From assembly GCA_005765155.1 (NCBI GenBank), contig VCCP01000007.1:1071501-1135500 (forward strand): a stretch of DNA of 64,000 nucleotides. The letters are read 5' to 3'. The translations under genes and the position numbers were made by a program. Below the pieces are notes generated by a model. That model did no database searches. It was not told the DNA's origin and saw nothing but the letters and a program-made list of their open reading frames with translations. Below are positions 58,971-64,000 of the stretch, piece after piece. The stretch comes from Zelopaecilomyces penicillatus. Its lineage: Eukaryota; Ascomycota; Sordariomycetes; Hypocreales; Pseudodiploosporaceae. The first letter of the stretch is position 1, and each line of letters begins with the position of its first letter.

Positions 58971-59531
58971 TGTGTAGCGACACTGTACTAGAACTGAGTG
59001 ATTGTTATACCTTCGTTTCGATTATCGTGAGAGGGTAAAATGTAAAGCAGTGGATTAATGTGCCAAGACGCTAGCGAAGCTCTTAGTCGTCTACCCTGAC
59101 GGCGAAGGTTGAAGGGGGGATAAGGCTCTGGTAAGTGACTGTTCGTGAAGGGTGTTGACGAAGTGGTGAAGGTTTGAAAAGCCTCGAGACGAGGAACATG
59201 TCATTACCTTAGTACTACCTCCTACTTAGGTATACAACGATAAGACCCATAAGCTGCAAGGCTAGGAGCTAAATTCCATCCTGGTGGCATAGGAGGCTCC
59301 ACTAAAATTTATCAGCCTAGGGCCCCTCCACGCCTCGACGCCCTGGACAAACTCAATACATAACCATACTGGATGCCCCATCAAGAACATTGATGCCTGC
59401 TATATTCACCTCACTGTTCGACGTACGGAACACTTGTCGCCTATACCAAAACACAGAGTCTGTCTACTGCCTGGACCATTTTATTACGTCAACTATAAAG
59501 TTAGAATTGCGACCATCGAAGCTCGCCCAAC
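58971..59531. other. Divergent promoter between YJU2 and KIN17
   Basis: 560 bases between two start codons pointing away from each other. A TACCTTAGTACTACCTCCTA-type word lies near 59,206. No additional gene. Confidence 0.55.
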
Positions 59532-60609
59532 ATGCCAAAGGCCGAGGTCGGTTCGACCAAGTACCTGAACAACAAACTCAAGTCCAAAGGTCTTCAGCGA
59601 CTCAGATGGTATTGCCAGGTCTGCGAAAAGCAATGCCGTGATGCCAATGGATTCAAAATGCATACACAGTCTGAGAGCCATGTCAGGCAAATGCTCATCG
59701 TCGGCGAGGACCCCAAAAAGTTCATCAATCAGTTCAGCGACGAGTTTCTCAAGGACTTCATACAACTGCTTAAAACTGGACACGGCGAGAAACAAGTCCA
59801 CATGAATCAGTTCTATCAGGAATACATCTCTAATAAGGTTAGTAGGCTAAATCATCATTATCTATGCCTTTCTGTCTGACCCTTGTTTGCTAACCCCCAC
59901 TGTTCCACAGGAACATATCCATATGAATTCAACAAAGTGGCCGTCATTGACTGAGTTCGCGAAGCACTTGGGGCGGGAAGGGATCTGCAGAGTAGAGGAG
60001 ACTGAAAAAGGTCTACATATCAGCTGGATCGATAACTCCCCCGATGCCTTGCGACGGCAGGAGGCACTGCGGAAGAAGGAGGCCCAAGATCAAGGCGACG
60101 AGGAGCTTGAACAACGCATGATTCGCGAACAAATCCGACGAGCACAGAAAACTGCTGGCCATCGCGAAGGTGATGCGGAAGATGATGGAGAAGACCGAGA
60201 ACTCAAGAGACAAGAAGGGGAAAAGATAACTCTATCGTTCGGCGTCAAACCAACATTTGAGGGCATGGGCCAGAAAATAAATGACTCCTCGCAACCTCCA
60301 ACGCCGCTCAATGAGTCATCGAGCACTAAGCCCGAGGCCACTGGAGAGTCAGACAGGCCAGTCACGAAGCCGAGCGGACTTGGCGGCGGGATATCACTGA
60401 AATTAGGCACCAAACCGACATCTAAGAATGTCTTTGCACAGGCTAAGAAAAACGCTCTATCCTCGGGGCCTAAGAAGCCGTCCGTATTTGGGCAGCCCAA
60501 GAAGATAAGTGAGGCTGAAAGGATCATGAGGGAGGAAATGGAGAAGAAGCGGCCGAGGGAATCGACAGGCTTCGCGATGCCCGACGGCAAGAAACAAAAG
60601 AATCGTTAG
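59532..60609 (+). CDS. KIN17: Kin17-like zinc-finger protein (Rts2/KIN17)
   Basis: Two exons, 59532-59837 and 59911-60609, joined across a GTTAGT...CACAG intron of 73 bp; 334 residues. Residues 26-55 hold a C2H2 finger: WYCQVCEKQCRDANGFKMH followed by ESHVRQM. Next comes the Kin17 winged-helix part (KKFINQFSDEFLKDFIQLLK, HMNQFYQEYI, then EHIHMNSTKWPSLTEFAKHL and GICRVEETEKGLHISWID). The rest is charged and Lys-rich, ending GKKQKNR; the C-terminal SH3-like pair of vertebrate KIN17 is absent, as in other fungal members. Family knowledge: a nuclear DNA- and RNA-binding protein linked to DNA damage, replication and splicing. It is convergent with SPT4. Confidence 0.92.
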
Positions 60610-60844
60610 AGCAATTTGGATACAGGTATAGCTAAGGGTGTTGAGGTGCAGGCACATGGTAGCATTTGCATTACTTGTTTTGGGACGGTTGAACTAAGCT
60701 CATGATTATTTCTTAAAGATACCACAATAATGTAACAACAAACCATCTGAATATCTTAACCACCCCTGGCAGTCCCTTTCGCATCGCAACGCCGTATTTC
60801 GCCCGTGGTTGCAAACCTATGTATTCCGTGTCATGTCCAACATA

Positions 60845-61374
60845 TCAAGCATCCGCCTGAGTCTCCGTGCCATCCCTCCTGTTTAACGTGGTCAGTTCCA
60901 ATTTGCATATCCTATTTCTTTTTGAAGTACGTACGGGATGTATTGTATTCTGTATTCTTCCTCGAGCGAATTTCGAATCTCGTCCGGCAGTTGTCCCGAC
61001 ACTTTAATCGCGTAGACGCCTCTCACATAGCCGTCCAGCCGCTGCCACTTGGCCACCCATGATTTTGACGGGTTGGCGAGCGTAATGAGCCCCTCGAAAA
61101 CCTGGGAAGTGCAGCTCTCGATCTGGTCTTGCGAGCCGGCAAGGTGAAGGAATTCCTCACAGTTAGGGCAGCCCTCGTCGCGGAAACGCTGGAAGAGAAG
61201 AAGTTAGCATCGGGGGCACGCGGTGACAAGAACGCTGGCTGGGTAGCTGGCTGGTGGAAAGGAAATGCTGATTGTTTGGAAAGCACTTGCGCTGTATGTC
61301 ATGACGATGGAGCAAACCATACAGGCGCGCATGTAGCGCTGCTGGCCTGGGGCAATGAAACTAGAGGAGGCCAT
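60845..61374 (-). CDS. SPT4: Transcription elongation factor Spt4
   Basis: Three exons on the minus strand: 61374-61291, 61188-60935 and 60878-60845; 123 residues, the normal Spt4 length. The first exon is MASSSFIAPGQQRYMRACMV followed by CSIVMTYS; exon 2 opens RFRDEGCPNCEEFLHLAGS, completing the four-Cys zinc finger (CMVC and CPNC). CTSQVFEGLITL and SKSWVAKWQRLD follow and the protein ends with RIQYIPRDGTE. Family knowledge: Spt4 binds the NGN domain of Spt5 (DSIF) and aids processive Pol II elongation through chromatin. Intron 1 (102 bp) has a GC donor (GCAAGT) and an AG acceptor; intron 2 is GTACGT...ACAG. No open frame longer than about 90 codons covers it, so it is easily overlooked. It is convergent with KIN17, with a gap of only 235 bp. 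Confidence 0.92.
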
Positions 61375-62126
61375 TGTTGTCGGTGAGCAATCCGAGATGT
61401 AGATATAGTGAGGATATCGTCAAGTCTTAGCCTTAGATGTCAAATACCAAAGTTATTTCAGTCGAGGTAAGTAGTTTGTTTGGCGACTAGGATCCAAACA
61501 TGGAAGGTATAGAAGGTCTTTGGAGGGGAGCGTGGTAAATGCACTGTACCTACAGTGGGGTGTCACCGGTGCAACTTGGAGAGCTTCAGTAGGGGAGAGC
61601 GGAAGCCAACAGGATGTGCATTATCAATGTAAAAATGGCAGGGGTGTCCACTTTAAGCGATGAGTTATACTAGACGAATCGAATTCGACATTTTTCAAGG
61701 GAAACATATACGTTATTCCAGATGCACAGCTGCTAAAACGTCATGTTCGTTTCCAAGCAAGTGTCATGGCAGTATTTAAAGTGGATGTACAGTGGTATAC
61801 CTTCAACACAACACCACGATGTACATCCGCATCTACCTAGTCAAAGGACCTCAATGTAAAATTACCTTACTGGGTACAACAAATGAAATTTCTATCGGAG
61901 TTACTAAAGACAATTATGTAGGGATGGACATGGCAATACATTCTTAGATGTGTTTGGTATCCTTGAAGCAGCTTCATGCCTGTCGCCTACCAATTTATGC
62001 AATATATGTAACAAAGACAAGCACTCGTTAGTCACTGGTGTGGGGCTTGCTTCATTCTAGAATAGTAGGAATATCTTTGCCAAGGTAAACCATTCGTAGC
62101 CAACATAAAAAACCACAGTATTCAGC
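61375..62126. other. Divergent promoter between SPT4 and POP8
   Basis: About 750 bases between divergent starts. No gene or repeat is visible; the SPT4 side and POP8 side show no clear TATA. Confidence 0.5.
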
Positions 62127-62564
62127 ATGACACCCAGCACAGACAAGCCAGGGGATGTTGAAGCTGGCGATAGGCAAAGACTAGCATCTTCACGCGAAAT
62201 CCTCACGTGCACAATAAAGACGCCACCGTTTTCATACGCACATTTGCAACTCGTCACGGATGATGACGCCGATGGAGCTCCGGAACTGGACAACCTCCAG
62301 GTCAAATCATATTGTACATCGGCATTGCGTCAATTCCTGGGCATCACCGGCATGGCCATCTCCTTGGACATCCTCAAAGTCGACGGGCCAGACTGCTGGT
62401 TAAGATTGTCTCGACAAGACCTCGGCCCCTTTGCGGCATCAATCACCGCTTGGAAAGGCACAAGTGAGGGCGGCGTCCAGCGTCTGCTCCGTATCAAACA
62501 ATGTTCTGACTGGCTCGGTACAATGGTGGGAAGTAATGGCCAAGAGCAGCTGTGGAGGCATTGA
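62127..62564 (+). CDS. POP8: RNase P/MRP subunit Pop8-like protein
   Basis: A single exon of 145 residues. It reads REILTCTIKTPPFSYAHLQL near residue 25, then a short acidic loop (TDDDADGAPELDN), LQVKSYCTSALRQFLGITGM, ISLDILKVDGPDCWLRLSRQ and DLGPFAASITAWKG. This pattern of alternating strands and helices with Y-x-h-L, hSALxxFLGxxG and CWxRhxxxD is that of the Pop8 family. Family knowledge: Pop8 pairs with Pop6/Pop5 in nuclear RNase P and RNase MRP, which trim tRNA and rRNA precursors. The first ATG precedes a short hydrophilic N-terminus. The end is only about 190 bp from the convergent PPT1 stop. Confidence 0.82.
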   Translation: MTPSTDKPGDVEAGDRQRLASSREILTCTIKTPPFSYAHLQLVTDDDADGAPELDNLQVKSYCTSALRQFLGITGMAISLDILKVDGPDCWLRLSRQDLGPFAASITAWKGTSEGGVQRLLRIKQCSDWLGTMVGSNGQEQLWRH

Positions 62565-62752
62565 GGCATTGGCAATTAAATAACCTGAACACTCGAACTA
62601 CGCGGGTATCTAAGTGCCCATACTCCAGGGCATAACGTTTGCTTTTCAAGTTTTCATTTTGGGGTTCCAGACACCGACATGCTGGGCTTCTGCTGTCTAG
62701 CGCTTGCTTCCATGACCCTTCCCTGTTCCACCCACCTTTTGGCACTCTTGCA

Positions 62753-64000
62753 TTAAAGAGATGACATGAGAGAACTTTGGGCATAAGCCTGTTTGCGAGA
62801 AATATTAGCAAATTAAAACTCCGGGTTATCATAGGAAAGCTCGGATTGATCTTACCATGGGTCGGATGTTCGGATGAGGCACTGCATCAAACTGCTCGTA
62901 CTGGAGTTTATAGTCAGGTCCGACATTGATGTAGGCACCCCTGTTCTCCGTTGAATCGCAGTATCTAGGAGCGGAGAAAACTGATCAAGTTGGTTAGTTC
63001 TGAAGGGCTGGAGTAGATGATGTGATATCAACTTACCAGTAATACACCTGCCGTCATGCTGAACCTCGTAACCGTCCATGCGAACCTCGTGACTTCGGAT
63101 AACTGCTTCGAGGCCATTGTTCTCGCAAAATCTCTTAGTAACGTCGGGGCCAAATTGCATGCCCACTCCTCTTTTGCTAGGGCCACGGCCTTCCTCCTCC
63201 TGTGGATCGGTCCACAGCATCTCCATCATTAGACCAGATTGTCCTGGCTGTCTCTGCGAATGTCTATTCAGCTTTCGAATGTCGTCCAATGTGACTTTAT
63301 CATCGGAGAAAAGACCGCCATGTAGCACCAAATATTTTCTTCCAATCAAAGTTGCCAATGCCAGCGCTGAAAAGCTCTCAGAAAACAGTTTGAAGACTCT
63401 GTGACATCAGTTAGCACGGTATGTATGATTGTTGACATGTCTTGTTTGATAGCATGCCGCACCTTTCGTTGTATTTTGCTTTGCACTCGCCCTCAAAGCC
63501 ATAGACCCGGTTCATGTCATCTGTCTCGTGATTGCCTCGATTGAGAAAGAAACTATTAGGTCGCAACCATTTATAGGCATAAAGCAGCAAAGCAATCTCA
63601 GTAGACCAAGACCCTCTGTCAACGAAATCCCCATTAAACAGGTACCAGTGCTTCTCACTAGGCGAACCGTTGCGCCTGAACAACTCCATGAGATCAAAGT
63701 ATTGACCTATGAGTGCAAATGTTAGCTACCGACGACGGTGGGCAAAAAGGCGGAGTGGGTGACGAACCGTGGGTATCACCACAAACTGTGAGTTGGACGT
63801 CATCCGGAATCTCCATCTCGACCATGGTTGGCTCATCATAGACGATATTTTTCACCGCCAAGAGAATCTGATAAACATATTTCCGCGCCAACAGCTTGCC
63901 GTTTTTGAACCTGTCCGTCATATCGTCGATAAATTCCTGTGTCATTTCTGTTCCGAGCCGGGCTCCATCATAATCCTCCTCAACAGTCATGGAGTCCAAG
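62753..64000 (-). CDS. PPT1: Ser/Thr protein phosphatase 5 (Ppt1), 5' partial
   Basis: The gene runs off the right edge; its N-terminal TPR repeats lie outside the window. The visible exons on the minus strand are >64000-63768, 63706-63463, 63398-63037, 62980-62856 and 62788-62753. The protein reads LDSMTVEEDYDGARL at the TPR-catalytic linker, then CGDTHGQYFDLMELF (GDxHG), NGDFVDRGSWS (GDxVDRG), LNRGNHETDDMN (GNHE), the LHGG loop, RSHEVRMDGYE and VFSAPRYCD; it ends AYAQSSLMSSL. These are all PPP-family metal and catalytic motifs. Family knowledge: Ppt1/PP5 dephosphorylates Hsp90 and its cochaperone Cdc37. Donors GTTCGT and GTGCGG occur in the first two visible introns; every join keeps frame. 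It is convergent with POP8. Confidence 0.94.

Overview
This is a gene-rich euchromatic segment of a filamentous ascomycete genome. The protein families, the short introns (mostly 50-130 bp), the TG/CTAAC-like branch sites and the intergenic spacers built from TAGGTA-type words point to Sordariomycetes, probably Hypocreales. I cannot place it to genus. I found 23 protein-coding genes, almost all conserved housekeeping genes. I rebuilt most of them by joining exons at splice sites, and two (SPT4 and YSY6) only emerge once introns are removed. I see no transposon, CRISPR array, biosynthetic cluster or complete RNA gene.

Layout. 1.1-9.1 kb: KIN28 (TFIIH kinase, +), recyclin-1 RCY1 (-), aspartokinase HOM3 (-). 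10.9-22.4 kb: RFX1 (-), YOP1 (+), MID1 (+), a small mitochondrial membrane protein (-), the RAMP4/YSY6 gene (+), a KNOP1-like SMAP-domain protein (-). 22.4-35.6 kb: two long gene-poor stretches flanking a single bZIP gene (-), with one possible dehydrogenase/epimerase relic near 22.6 kb. 35.6-51.3 kb: mS41/FYV4 (-) divergent from IRC20/SHPRH (+), then IRC22/TRAP-alpha (-), MED5 (-), a short-chain dehydrogenase (-) and an AIF/FSP1-like oxidoreductase (-). 51.3-57.05 kb: a third gene-poor stretch ending at a TATA-driven gene for a 70-residue protein. 57.3-64 kb: a compact block of YJU2 (-), KIN17 (+), SPT4 (-), POP8 (+) and the 3' part of PPT1 (-), with convergent ends only 130-240 bp apart.

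How the genes relate. They are not an operon or a dedicated system. By theme they cover RNA polymerase II transcription (KIN28, MED5, SPT4, RFX1, bZIP), RNA processing (YJU2, POP8), DNA damage and recombination (KIN17, IRC20, RFX1), the secretory pathway (RCY1, YOP1, YSY6, IRC22), calcium entry (MID1), mitochondria (mS41 and the 83-residue protein) and amino-acid synthesis (HOM3).

The most interesting points are gene-structure and regulatory details: a GC-AG intron in SPT4, a first coding exon that is only the ATG in YSY6, a 10-nt first exon in RFX1, a 20-nt micro-exon in HOM3, an RFX X-box-like site upstream of RFX1 itself, a Gcn4/CPC1-type site upstream of HOM3, a CaaX-like end on recyclin-1 and a bZIP with almost no zipper. 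I found no convincing new biological system.
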